From NCBI GenBank assembly GCA_016715885.1, contig JADJXL010000028.1, positions 372,001 to 436,000 on the forward strand: a stretch of DNA of 64,000 bases, in the 5' to 3' direction. Positions 18,509-28,431 of the stretch are shown in pieces. The stretch is from Polyangiaceae bacterium (GTDB lineage: Bacteria; Myxococcota_A; Polyangia; Polyangiales; Polyangiaceae). The notes below the pieces were generated by a model that saw nothing but the letters and a program-made list of their open reading frames with translations, did no database searches and had not been told where the DNA came from. Each line of letters starts with the position of its first letter. Position 1 is the first letter of the stretch. Position numbers and translations under genes: made by a program.

Positions 18509-19090
18509 ATGGCCAATACGATGCGGCTGTTCATCGCGGTCGATCCGAGCCCCGAAAGCATATCGCAACTTGGCGACATGGTGGAGCGTTTGCGGTCCAT
18601 CGCGCCGCACGCGAAATGGGTTCGTTCGGAAAAACTGCACCTGACGGTCGTATTTTTGGGTGAGATCGAAGAATCGCTGGTCGATCCAGTGATGGATGCG
18701 GTCAAGACCGTGGCGATCGAGCATGCGCCATTTGCATTGCGTATCGAAGGTGGAGGCACGTTCGGCGGGAAAAAGCGGGCGCGCGTGCTTTGGGCGGATA
18801 TCCGTGGTGACGTTTCGGCATTGTGTAGCGTGCAGACCGACCTGGCAAAAAGGCTCGAAACGATGGGGCAGACGCTCGAGCATCGAGATTATGCGCCGCA
18901 CCTCACGCTCGCTCGCGCGGGCAATCCTCGGGGAGACGAGGCGCTCGTGCGATGTGCGAACATGCTCGCGGGGAAATCGTTTGGGGAAACGACGATTCGC
19001 GAGCTGGTGCTTTATCGGAGCGAACAGTCGGCGCAGGGGGCCAAGTATACGGCGCTTTTGCGCGCGCCATTTCGTCAGGAGCTCATGTAA
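18509..19090 (+). CDS. thpR: RNA 2',3'-cyclic phosphodiesterase
   Basis: 193 aa, 2H phosphoesterase family. Both catalytic H-x-T motifs are present: HLT at 44-46 within KLHLTVVFLGE and HLT at 131-133 within APHLTLAR. The family hydrolyses 2',3'-cyclic phosphate RNA ends (LigT/ThpR). The start is supported by GAAGGAGG, eight bases upstream, and the gene lies 13 bp behind pdxH. Its last eight bases overlap the 3' end of the convergent hypothetical gene. Confidence 0.9.
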   Translation: MANTMRLFIAVDPSPESISQLGDMVERLRSIAPHAKWVRSEKLHLTVVFLGEIEESLVDPVMDAVKTVAIEHAPFALRIEGGGTFGGKKRARVLWADIRGDVSALCSVQTDLAKRLETMGQTLEHRDYAPHLTLARAGNPRGDEALVRCANMLAGKSFGETTIRELVLYRSEQSAQGAKYTALLRAPFRQELM

Positions 19091-19781
19091 ATGACGGCGG
19101 CGGAGGCAATTGGCTGAGGCGCGCTTCCATTTCGTCGGCGAGATCATCGAAAACTTCGCGAACGAGCACGACTTGGTCGCAGCCCGCAAGCACGCCAATG
19201 ACGATGTGTTTTGCTGCCGCGTACGTCCTTTGCCAAGGCTGCCATGCGGCGTAAACATCCGGTGCAATGCTGCGCCGTTCGCTGCGCGCCGCGCGCACTT
19301 TTGCATCGAAAGCCGCGAGCGATTGCCGTGTGCGATCGAGCGCGCGAATCCACATCTCGTGCGTCGAAAGCACGTCCTTCGATTTTTCGACGACTTCCCG
19401 TGCATGATCGAGCCTCGCAAGGAGCTTCGCCGGCGTGCGACGCAAAGCCGTGCTGAGCGATTCTCCTTGAAGAAGCTTCGACGCGAGCATGAAGCCATCA
19501 CGCCCCGTTTCGGCATCGTGCACGACGCCGCGCAACGCATCGCGTGCCTCACGCAGGAAATCAGGCTGCCCAGGCGCCGCCCGGTGCAGGAGAAATTCGG
19601 GCGTGCCCGAACGGAGCATCGCGTTCTCGAGCGCTTCGCTGGCCGACTGCACACGTATCGCTACGAGCTTCAGCGTCGGATCGAGCTCCACATCGAGTCC
19701 GAGCAGCAGCGTGTGAATTTGCGCCGCGGTAAAACGGCCAAAAGCGATCGCCTCATAAGAGTCCATACGAGCGTCGTGCAT
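19083..19781 (-). CDS. Hypothetical protein, helical
   Basis: 232-aa protein of unknown function. It is mostly alpha-helical, rich in Ala, Leu, Arg and Glu, without signal peptide or clear membrane segment. ATG 19781 is preferred because GAAAGG lies about seven bases upstream; the frame is open to 19826 and another ATG lies at 19766. The C-terminus ends in a short proline run. It is convergent with thpR, the stops overlapping by eight bases. Confidence 0.65.
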   Translation of the reverse strand: MHDARMDSYEAIAFGRFTAAQIHTLLLGLDVELDPTLKLVAIRVQSASEALENAMLRSGTPEFLLHRAAPGQPDFLREARDALRGVVHDAETGRDGFMLASKLLQGESLSTALRRTPAKLLARLDHAREVVEKSKDVLSTHEMWIRALDRTRQSLAAFDAKVRAARSERRSIAPDVYAAWQPWQRTYAAAKHIVIGVLAGCDQVVLVREVFDDLADEMEARLSQLPPPPSFT

Positions 19782-20240
19782 GATCAGCCTTTCATCCAAT
19801 CGGCGCGTGGCGCGCATGCCGGGCACTTGCCACGAGCACCGCGAACGCGATTATTCCGAATTCCGAGCGGGCGTCAAGATGGCATGTAAAAACGTGTACC
19901 CGATGAATGCACGCGTGGATCTCCCTCGTATTGCGTTCGCCAATTCGGCGAACGTCGGTAACCCGTTCATCCAAGCAATGCGCGGAATCCGTTGCGTGAC
20001 GATGCAGAACGTGCACTTTCGGTTATCACATCAATCGCATCGACGTCGTCGGTGACGCGAGCGCGACGTTTGGCGTTTTCCGATTCCCGAGCAGAGCGCA
20101 CCTTTTGCGCGCTGCCCGCAGCCATTGCACTCCATTGGCGCACCGAAGCCTCGTTGTCCGTGTCGAAGCCATTGGCCTCGTTCTTGCGAATGCCGCTGGA
20201 CCACACGCCGAGACTTTCTCGGTCCACATCGGAGGCTCCC
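19782..20240. other. Non-coding gap, 459 bp
   Basis: I see no convincing gene in this stretch. Open frames crossing it on both strands lack start signals and resemble background of GC-rich DNA. It should carry the divergent promoters for the hypothetical gene ending at 19083 and the small ORF at 20241, but I could not assign them. Confidence 0.5.
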
Positions 20241-20399
20241 ATGGGCGACGAACACGACAAAGAAATGGACGCGAAGCGCAAGAAGATCGCCAACAACGTC
20301 ATCCGCAAGATGGTCGATTCGGGCGCTTCCTCGAGCGACATCAAGCAGCAGCAGAAGACGAACAAGGAGACACTCGGCCACGAAGGCGACATCGAATGA
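20241..20399 (+). CDS. Small highly charged ORF (52 aa)
   Basis: A 52-codon ORF starting with ATG 20241 and preceded by GGAGG at ideal distance. The product, beginning MGDEHDKEMDAKRKKIANN, is very hydrophilic, with alternating acidic and basic residues and a Gln/Lys stretch (KQQQK), so it is probably helical and cytoplasmic. There is no recognisable domain. The upstream in-frame extension to 19992 has no ribosome binding site and looks non-coding. The good ribosome binding site is the main support. Confidence 0.5.
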   Translation: MGDEHDKEMDAKRKKIANNVIRKMVDSGASSSDIKQQQKTNKETLGHEGDIE

Positions 20400-20519
20400 A
20401 CGCGCTGCAGGCCGAATGAACGGCGCCATCCAAGGGGCGATGGACCGTCATGGTTGGTGCACCAACGTTTTTTCGTACCAACCCGTTTTTCGTGCGTGAA
20501 TCGTTTGTTTCGACAAGCG

Positions 20520-21260
20520 TCACGGGATGCGTTTGATAGCGACGGCGAGCAGCTTCTCGAGCGCGGCTTCGTCACAGACGGGCCCAACCGTTTGAGCACC
20601 AAGGGTTATCTTGGGGTTGAACACGGAAACGTTGAACTGACCCTTCACCGCTTCGACCGTGTAAATGGGATCTCCACTCACGCCCCTCTTCACGTACCTG
20701 CGAGCCAGGTCGCCCACGTCTTTGATCGGTTCGGGTTTGCTCAGCTCGGCCTTGGTTTCCTGGTAATAACGCTCGGTCGCTTCCGTGCTGTTCGCGTGCC
20801 GCACGATGAGCACGCTCAAGGTGCCAGCCTCTTTGCTGCTGAAGCGGCGGCTGCACGTTCGCTCGGCCCCGATGTCGTCGGTGGGTTGATCCGCAGGTGC
20901 CTCGACCTTGACGTTGCATGCCGCGAAGACGTCTTCCGCCGTCAGAATCGTGTCGCAATCGAGGGCAGGTTCGGCAGGTGCGGCCAAAGCTTCCACAGCC
21001 GCCGAAACGCTCGGTGCAGCGCTCGCGCTGGGCGTGGCGGAAGGCACGTTCAGTGCGGGTTTCACCACGGGTGCAACGGCCTTGCGCGGCGTCGCGGCAG
21101 CGCTCGGCGTGGACTTTTCGGCGGTCGGTTTGTCTGCGGACGGCGCTTGCGACGCGCGCCCATCCGGTGCGGGCGCGGGATCGTCACGGCATCCCGAGAG
21201 GAGCGCTGTCAATAGGATTGCCGGTCCAAGAAAGTTTCGGCGCGACAAAAACGTGGGCAT
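20520..21260 (-). CDS. Lipoprotein with Pro/Ala/Ser-rich linker and C-terminal domain
   Basis: 246 aa from ATG 21260. Signal peptide with lipobox LLSGC, then about 80 residues of Ala/Pro/Ser/Lys linker, followed by a roughly 145-residue folded domain beginning near LDCDTILTAEDV. The domain has two conserved-looking cysteine pairs (CDT/ACN, TCSRRF) and resembles DUF3558-like secreted lipoprotein domains in general layout, but I cannot make a firm assignment. The gene is divergent from the kinase at 21354 with a 93-bp spacer. The open frame up to 21776 overlaps that kinase and is rejected. Confidence 0.75.
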   Translation of the reverse strand: MPTFLSRRNFLGPAILLTALLSGCRDDPAPAPDGRASQAPSADKPTAEKSTPSAAATPRKAVAPVVKPALNVPSATPSASAAPSVSAAVEALAAPAEPALDCDTILTAEDVFAACNVKVEAPADQPTDDIGAERTCSRRFSSKEAGTLSVLIVRHANSTEATERYYQETKAELSKPEPIKDVGDLARRYVKRGVSGDPIYTVEAVKGQFNVSVFNPKITLGAQTVGPVCDEAALEKLLAVAIKRIP

Positions 21261-21353
21261 GACAGCCACTCTAGGGGACGGTTTGCCAAGTCGGCAACGA
21301 CGCTCTGCGGGATCTTTCTGTTTGAGCCGACCCGGTGTTAGCATGCGAGCGGC

Positions 21354-22781
<1,428 letters not shown>

Positions 22782-22945
22782 CCGAGCGTCATCGTTCGTT
22801 TTTGATCCAATCGGAAGAGATCTGCGAATACCATTTCGCGCCAATTACGCAATGCACCATGCGTGCAGGACACCATTCCGGCACGAAATGAATGCTCGGT
22901 AGCAGGTTCGTGTCGCGTCGATGAACGTTCGAGACATAGCTGCGC

Positions 22946-22974
22946 TTGACTTTGAGCACTTGAATGAGTTAGCT
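22946..22974 (+). promoter_or_regulatory. Candidate sigma-70-type promoter for the RND operon
   Basis: TTGACT (22946-22951) and TTAGCT (22969-22974) are separated by 17 bp, and transcription would start near 22981, about 28 bases before the RND gene ATG. The -10 is weak by E. coli standards, but the arrangement is the best match in the 227-bp spacer. Confidence 0.35.
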
Positions 22975-23008
22975 GCACGGGTCATCTCCATCGAGAGGCA
23001 GATTCTTC

Positions 23009-25894
23009 ATGCACTTTCTCGCGCACCTGCTTGTGAGACGCACTGCGGCATGGGCCACGGTATTCGTCGTATTCCTGCTGTCGATGGCGAGCCTTTATTA
23101 CGCAAGCCGGGTCGATCGTGACGACGACGTGCTTGCTTTCTTGCCGCGTCAGAATCCGGAAGTCGGCATTTTTTACGACGTCAGCAAGCGATTCGGGAGC
23201 CTCGACGTAGCGCTGGTGGGCGTCGAATCGGACGATGTTTTGGCGCCGGACTTTTTGCAACGATTGCGTGCAGCGACGAAACGGCTCAACGAAACCGACG
23301 GAATCGGCCATGCCATGAGCTTGGCGAACGTCGAGGACTTTGCGGCGGATACGCAGCGAGGCGGTATCACGACGGATTATCTCATTGGCAAAATTCCGGA
23401 AACGGATGCCGAACGTGCCGCACTGCGGGCCAAAGTGATGTCACGGGATCATGTCGTCGGCAATTTGATTTCCAAGGATGGGAAAGCAGTCCTCATTTAT
23501 TGTTTTGCAGGATACGGAACGGAACAAAAAGTCGTTGCGCAGAAGGTTCGTACGGCGATTGAAGAGGCGTTTCCCCAAGAAAAGAAATATTGGGGCGGGG
23601 CTCCTTTCATTTCGACGTACATTTACGATGTGACGCAGGAGGACATGCGGCGATTGGCTCCGTGGGCGGTGCTCGTCATCGTGCTCATCACGGTCATCTC
23701 GTTTCGCGATGTCATTGGAGCCGGTCTCGCGCTTTTGTCGACGGCCATTGGCATTGTGATGTCGCTTGGATTGATGGGAGCTCTCGGCGTTTCCGTCAAT
23801 GTGGTGCTGGGCTCGCTTCCGGTCATTTTATTTGCATTGGGCAGCGCGTATCCGGTGCACATCCTGAGCCGCTATTATGCAATTGCGCACGGAACCGACG
23901 GGCGAACGGCGCTCGTACGTACCCTCATCGAAGTAGGACCGCCCGTCGTGGCCAGTGGTTTGACGACGGTGGTCAGTCTGCTGTCGTTCCTGCTCATGGA
24001 TATCAAGCCACTACGAACGTTCGGCATTTTCACGGCGCTCGGCATTTTCATTACGCTCGTGCTCGCCATGACGTTCGTACCGGCCATCATTTACCTCGCG
24101 CGCCTGAAAGGCAAGCCGCCGCAGGAGCGCGGCCCGAAGCGATTCCACGTATGGCTTTGCACGTTGCCGCAGCGCAAGCGCGCCTTGGTCGGAGCTGCCG
24201 TGGCGGTGGTGGCCATTGCAAGTGCATTTTATGTCGGGAAGCTCGATAGCCGCATGGACAACGCGGCGTTTTTCATGAAAAACAGCCCGCCCGATCAAGC
24301 CGAACGGTTTTTGCACGACTCGTTCGGAGGGTCGCTCTTTCTGCAAATTCAAATCGAAGGCGACATGACCGATCCTGCGGTCCTGCGCGAAGTTCGCACG
24401 CTGGCCGATCGTATCGCCACGACGCCGCACGTCACGAGCGTGAACCACATCGGCAACGTGATTGCACAAATCAACGAAGCGATGGAAGGTGATCGCCGCA
24501 TTCCCGATACGGCGGCAAAAGTAAAACTGCTTTATCAATTCCTTGCTGGAAAAAAGGCCGTCGAGCAGCTCGTCACGGACGACAAACGTCACGCGCTGAT
24601 GCACGTGAAGCTCGACACGCGCACGGCCGCGGACACCGAACCGCTCGTCGAGCAAATTCGCAAGCTCACGCGCGATACGATGCTGCCGCGTATCGTCGTG
24701 GTCGAAGGCCCGGGCAATCGCACGGACGAGCTCGATTCGCGCAAGCAGACGCAAGTCGTGGACCGATTACGCGCAGTCGGAGCGCAGTATGGCGTGACGA
24801 TGCCTGCTGCGAGCGACATCGAAAGCAGGATGCGCGGCAAGAAAGGGCTCGACGTAACGGACGCTGTGCAAGCGGCCGTGATCAAGTTCCTCGGCTCCGA
24901 TGAATGCAGCGTGGAGCTCGAAGGGCCGGAGCCGAAGCAAAAGGTTGCCAAGGCGCTTGCGGGCATTGGCGCCAAACCAGCCGAAGCGAAATTGACCGAG
25001 GCGATATCGACAGCGCTCGAAAAACCTGCTTCGGACGAGCTTGTTTTGGATCTCGCGGGTACAGTGGAGCGTCCACTGGATGAAATTTGGCGGCGAGCGA
25101 CGACGGCGGCGATTGCCAAAGAACTCGTGCAAGCAACGAAAACGACCGTGCCGGAAGGGCCCGAGGGTGAACGTTTCATGATTGCGGTCGCAACGGCGCT
25201 GATGGATATCGACGTGCAGCGCGTTGCGTTGCCGCCCAAGGCGGGTGAAGAAGGGCAAGCGCTTTCCGTGTCGGTCACGGGATTGCCCGTCATGCACGCG
25301 GGCCTGTCGCAAAGCGTCGAAGCCAACCAATGGAAAAGCCTTGGGTTTTCATTGGGTATGGTGCTCATCATCATGACGGCGCTGTTCAGGTCGCTTTTCA
25401 GCGGGTTTTTGGGCATCTTCCCCATCGTGCTGACGACGTCGATCATTTACGGCGGGATGGGCGCGATGGGTGTGCGACTCGATATTGGAACATCGATGCT
25501 CGCGAGCTTGATCATTGGTGCCGGCGTGGATTATGCAGTGCACTTGATGGCTTCATGGCGCGCGCCGAATGGCGGGGACATCAGCGATGCTGCGAAGACA
25601 GCCGCACGCGAAACGGGTCCGGCCATTTGGGTCAATGCGCTGATGGTCGCCGCAGGCTTTTTCGTGCTGACGCTGGGAGATGCACGTCCATTGCAAAACG
25701 TGGGTGGACTGACGAGCGCAGCGATGATCACCGCCGCCCTCGTCACGATGCTCGTGATTCCGCTCCTTGCGCGGAAACTGAGCTATTATGGCGGCGCAAA
25801 TAGAATACCGGCTGTGGCGCTTCCGTCTGAGGCGTCCGACACTGATCTCGACACGGGTGCGAATCGGCCCCTGAACGAACGAGGTTCCCGATGA
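23009..25894 (+). CDS. RND/MMPL-family transporter
   Basis: 961-aa inner-membrane protein. One hydrophobic helix near residue 10-32, a periplasmic region, a cluster of about five helices at roughly 215-365, a second large soluble region (about 400-770) and a second helix cluster at about 780-930, the duplicated layout of RND exporters of the MMPL/HpnN type. These export lipids or hydrophobic compounds rather than drugs in many bacteria. GAGAGG lies upstream of the ATG. Its stop overlaps the start of the LolA-like gene (ATGA), and a DUF1302 porin follows, forming a cross-envelope set. Confidence 0.9.
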   Translation: MHFLAHLLVRRTAAWATVFVVFLLSMASLYYASRVDRDDDVLAFLPRQNPEVGIFYDVSKRFGSLDVALVGVESDDVLAPDFLQRLRAATKRLNETDGIGHAMSLANVEDFAADTQRGGITTDYLIGKIPETDAERAALRAKVMSRDHVVGNLISKDGKAVLIYCFAGYGTEQKVVAQKVRTAIEEAFPQEKKYWGGAPFISTYIYDVTQEDMRRLAPWAVLVIVLITVISFRDVIGAGLALLSTAIGIVMSLGLMGALGVSVNVVLGSLPVILFALGSAYPVHILSRYYAIAHGTDGRTALVRTLIEVGPPVVASGLTTVVSLLSFLLMDIKPLRTFGIFTALGIFITLVLAMTFVPAIIYLARLKGKPPQERGPKRFHVWLCTLPQRKRALVGAAVAVVAIASAFYVGKLDSRMDNAAFFMKNSPPDQAERFLHDSFGGSLFLQIQIEGDMTDPAVLREVRTLADRIATTPHVTSVNHIGNVIAQINEAMEGDRRIPDTAAKVKLLYQFLAGKKAVEQLVTDDKRHALMHVKLDTRTAADTEPLVEQIRKLTRDTMLPRIVVVEGPGNRTDELDSRKQTQVVDRLRAVGAQYGVTMPAASDIESRMRGKKGLDVTDAVQAAVIKFLGSDECSVELEGPEPKQKVAKALAGIGAKPAEAKLTEAISTALEKPASDELVLDLAGTVERPLDEIWRRATTAAIAKELVQATKTTVPEGPEGERFMIAVATALMDIDVQRVALPPKAGEEGQALSVSVTGLPVMHAGLSQSVEANQWKSLGFSLGMVLIIMTALFRSLFSGFLGIFPIVLTTSIIYGGMGAMGVRLDIGTSMLASLIIGAGVDYAVHLMASWRAPNGGDISDAAKTAARETGPAIWVNALMVAAGFFVLTLGDARPLQNVGGLTSAAMITAALVTMLVIPLLARKLSYYGGANRIPAVALPSEASDTDLDTGANRPLNERGSR

Positions 25895-26646
25895 ATATGT
25901 CTTTCCGTGGTTGGCTTTCCGTTGGTGCAGTGGTTTCCGCCGCGCTGGTTGGTGGTGGCAGCGCAAACGCCGATCCCCCTGCGGACGCGGCGCTCGGGCG
26001 CATGGACAAGGCCATGAACCAGGCGAAAACGCAGTATTTGGAGTTCGATATCATCAACCAGGAGCCTGGGAAGCCCGAGAAGAAACTCGGCATGAAGGTG
26101 TACATCAAGGGCGAGAAGCGGATGACGGAATTCACCGCGCCCGCCGATATGAAGGGCACGAAGGTGCTCATTCTGAGCCCGACACAGATGTACGTGTACC
26201 TGCCGGCATTCGGCAAAGTGCGCCGCATTGCGAGCCACACGACCGATCAAGGTTTCATGGGAATGACCTTTACGCAGGACGACTTTGCGGCGCAGATGTA
26301 TGCGCCGTGGTATACGGCAGACAAGCTGAGCGACTCCGGAAGCGACCAGAAGCTCACGCTTCTCCCCAAGGCAGGACAAACCACGCCTTATGGCAAACTC
26401 GAATTCACCATCGTCAAAGACAAGGGTTTGCCGTCGGAAATCAAATACTTCAATGCCTCTGGCAAGCACGTGAAAACCGAAACGCGTTCGGATTACAAGT
26501 GCGAGGGCGCCGTGTGCACGCCAATGACGTTGAAGATGGTCGACCACACGAAAGGTGGCCACTGGACGAAATTCACCACCAAGACGTGGAAAGTGAACGA
26601 ACCCATCAGCGACGACTTGTTCTCGAAACGCAACCTCGAAAAATAG
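25891..26646 (+). CDS. LolA-like outer-membrane lipoprotein-sorting protein
   Basis: 251-aa periplasmic protein with a signal peptide ending near SANA-DPP. The remainder is rich in beta strands with the pattern of LolA/LolB-like lipid-carrier folds (for example FDIINQEPG, KMYIKGEKRMTEF-like strand, MYVYLPAFGKVRRI). Members encoded beside RND transporters are annotated as outer-membrane lipoprotein-sorting proteins and probably shuttle a lipid or other hydrophobic cargo. The ATG overlaps the RND stop codon, so translation is likely coupled. The next gene starts 21 bp downstream. Confidence 0.87.
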   Translation: MNMSFRGWLSVGAVVSAALVGGGSANADPPADAALGRMDKAMNQAKTQYLEFDIINQEPGKPEKKLGMKVYIKGEKRMTEFTAPADMKGTKVLILSPTQMYVYLPAFGKVRRIASHTTDQGFMGMTFTQDDFAAQMYAPWYTADKLSDSGSDQKLTLLPKAGQTTPYGKLEFTIVKDKGLPSEIKYFNASGKHVKTETRSDYKCEGAVCTPMTLKMVDHTKGGHWTKFTTKTWKVNEPISDDLFSKRNLEK

Positions 26647-26667
26647 CCTCCCGCCCCTGAAAAACCC

Positions 26668-28419
26668 ATGAATCGTCATGCCCGCCTGGGCGGCGCGACC
26701 ATTCTCGCCGCCGCCCTTTCCCTCGGTATTCATAACCCTGCACATGCCGACGAGCTCGAAATCGAGTGGGGCGGCCGTATCCAAAGCGATTTGCGCTTTC
26801 GCATCGCGCCCGTGGGCGTTGGCGGCTTTTATGCGCGCCAAGAATTGCCCGCGGGCGTCGAACGCAATTGGAATACGCTCGGCCTGAAGCTCAACGCCAC
26901 GTACGGCAAGTTCAAAGGCGTCGCGCAGCTCGATTTCGTTTACAGCGGCTACCCGGAACAGCTCACGAGCGTCTCGGATTTGTCGCGTATCGAAAAAACG
27001 GACCCGTACCGCATCGAAGCTCGCGCGCTTTATGCCGAAGCAAGCGGGATCTTCTTCAAGAACCTCGACCTCCGAATCGGTCAACAAATCGTTTCCTGGG
27101 GCGTGGGCGACCAGTTCAATCCGACAAACAATTTGAACCCGGACGACTTGCGTGATCCACTGCAATTTGGACGCCAGTTGGCCAACTTCATGGTCAAGGC
27201 CGATTATTGGATTTCGGAAGAGTGGTCCATTTCGGCCGTCCTGGCTCCCATCTTCAAGCCTGCGCTTTTGCCGCTTTCCGGGTCGCTCGCCCTGGCGCAA
27301 CTCGACCGCATGCCGTTCGCCGACGAGACATTCCGGCACCGCGTCATCGCCGAACAAGCCGCAGCGCAAACGATATTCGGATTCCCCACGGTGGTCGGAA
27401 ACGTCACACCCAAGCTCCCCGATCCCACGTTCGACAACATGCAATTCGCCTATCGCATTGCCGGCACGATCAAGGAGCACGACGTCGCGCTGTCGTTTTA
27501 CCGCGGCCGAAGCGATTTTCCCCAGGCGAGCGCGAATCACACGCGGCTCGTCGCGGACCCGCGCTGCAATCCCAGCGATCCGAACGATTGCATCCAAGGT
27601 ACGCTCGTCACCGACGTGACGGTCGAATACCCACAAATGCACGTCTACGGCTTCAATGCAGCCGGCGAAGTGAACCCGTTCAAGTGGATCGACGAAGACA
27701 TCAATGGCATGGGTTACCGTTTCGAAGGTGCGCTCGTCGTCCCGCAAGAGCAGCGCATCAAGGTGACGAACGACGATTTGCCGCTCGGAATTCCGCAAGC
27801 CGCTGGCGAATACGATTACGATGGTGACGGGCAACCAGGCGGAGGAAGACGGCCAGTCGTCGTGGAGAACCGAGCATTTTTGAAATGGGTGCTGGGTCTC
27901 GATTACACGTTCGGCGAGCACGTGTACGTCAATGCCATGTGGGTGCACGGACTGGTCGACGAATTTGGCGCTGGCGACTTCCTCAGGCCAGGCTACGCCG
28001 TCCGCCAGAGCGGCGTTGTCGAAGGAGCCAACGTACTTTCGTGTGCGCTCGCCAAAAATGGCGAAACGTGCGGCCGTGAAATTCTACGGCCGCGCCTTGG
28101 CGATTACGTAGTTCTTGGAACGGACCTGAAGTTCATGAACCAGGCCGCTCTTTTCCGCATGTTCGCCATTCTCGACGTCACTCCCTTGACCGAATCGACG
28201 TGGGACGACGAACAAGGAAAGCGCGTAACGCGCAGCATTTCTCCGCTGAGCGCCGAAGGTTTCTCGATGGTGCTCTTCCCCCAACTGGAATACAACTTCG
28301 GCAACGGCCTCGAACTGAGCGCCGGAGCCCTCTTTCAGCTCGGCAAGTCCTACACGAAGTTCGGCTCCGCAGAAACAGGTGGGAACGTTCTTTGGACCCG
28401 CGGGCGTTATAGTTTCTGA
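26668..28419 (+). CDS. DUF1302-type outer-membrane beta-barrel protein
   Basis: 583 aa. Signal peptide ending near HAHADE-like AHA-DE, then a long beta-rich sequence with aromatic girdle residues and a C-terminal Phe (RYSF), typical of outer-membrane barrels. The sequence segments GGRIQSDLRF, LRIGQQIVSWG and FNPTNNLNPDDLRDPLQ match DUF1302 proteins, which commonly accompany RND plus LolA-like genes. It probably forms the outer-membrane part of the export route. It is the third gene of the operon. Confidence 0.85.
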   Translation: MNRHARLGGATILAAALSLGIHNPAHADELEIEWGGRIQSDLRFRIAPVGVGGFYARQELPAGVERNWNTLGLKLNATYGKFKGVAQLDFVYSGYPEQLTSVSDLSRIEKTDPYRIEARALYAEASGIFFKNLDLRIGQQIVSWGVGDQFNPTNNLNPDDLRDPLQFGRQLANFMVKADYWISEEWSISAVLAPIFKPALLPLSGSLALAQLDRMPFADETFRHRVIAEQAAAQTIFGFPTVVGNVTPKLPDPTFDNMQFAYRIAGTIKEHDVALSFYRGRSDFPQASANHTRLVADPRCNPSDPNDCIQGTLVTDVTVEYPQMHVYGFNAAGEVNPFKWIDEDINGMGYRFEGALVVPQEQRIKVTNDDLPLGIPQAAGEYDYDGDGQPGGGRRPVVVENRAFLKWVLGLDYTFGEHVYVNAMWVHGLVDEFGAGDFLRPGYAVRQSGVVEGANVLSCALAKNGETCGREILRPRLGDYVVLGTDLKFMNQAALFRMFAILDVTPLTESTWDDEQGKRVTRSISPLSAEGFSMVLFPQLEYNFGNGLELSAGALFQLGKSYTKFGSAETGGNVLWTRGRYSF

Positions 28420-28431
28420 TTGTCCTCCTCC

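Noticed and set aside
22880..22900. GGCACG element resembling sigma-54 -24 box before the RND operon
   Set aside because: The GC pair is two bases too far away for GG-N10-GC spacing.
25786..27948. 720-codon open frame on the minus strand
   Set aside because: Antisense shadow of the LolA-like and DUF1302 genes; no start signal and no recognisable domain.
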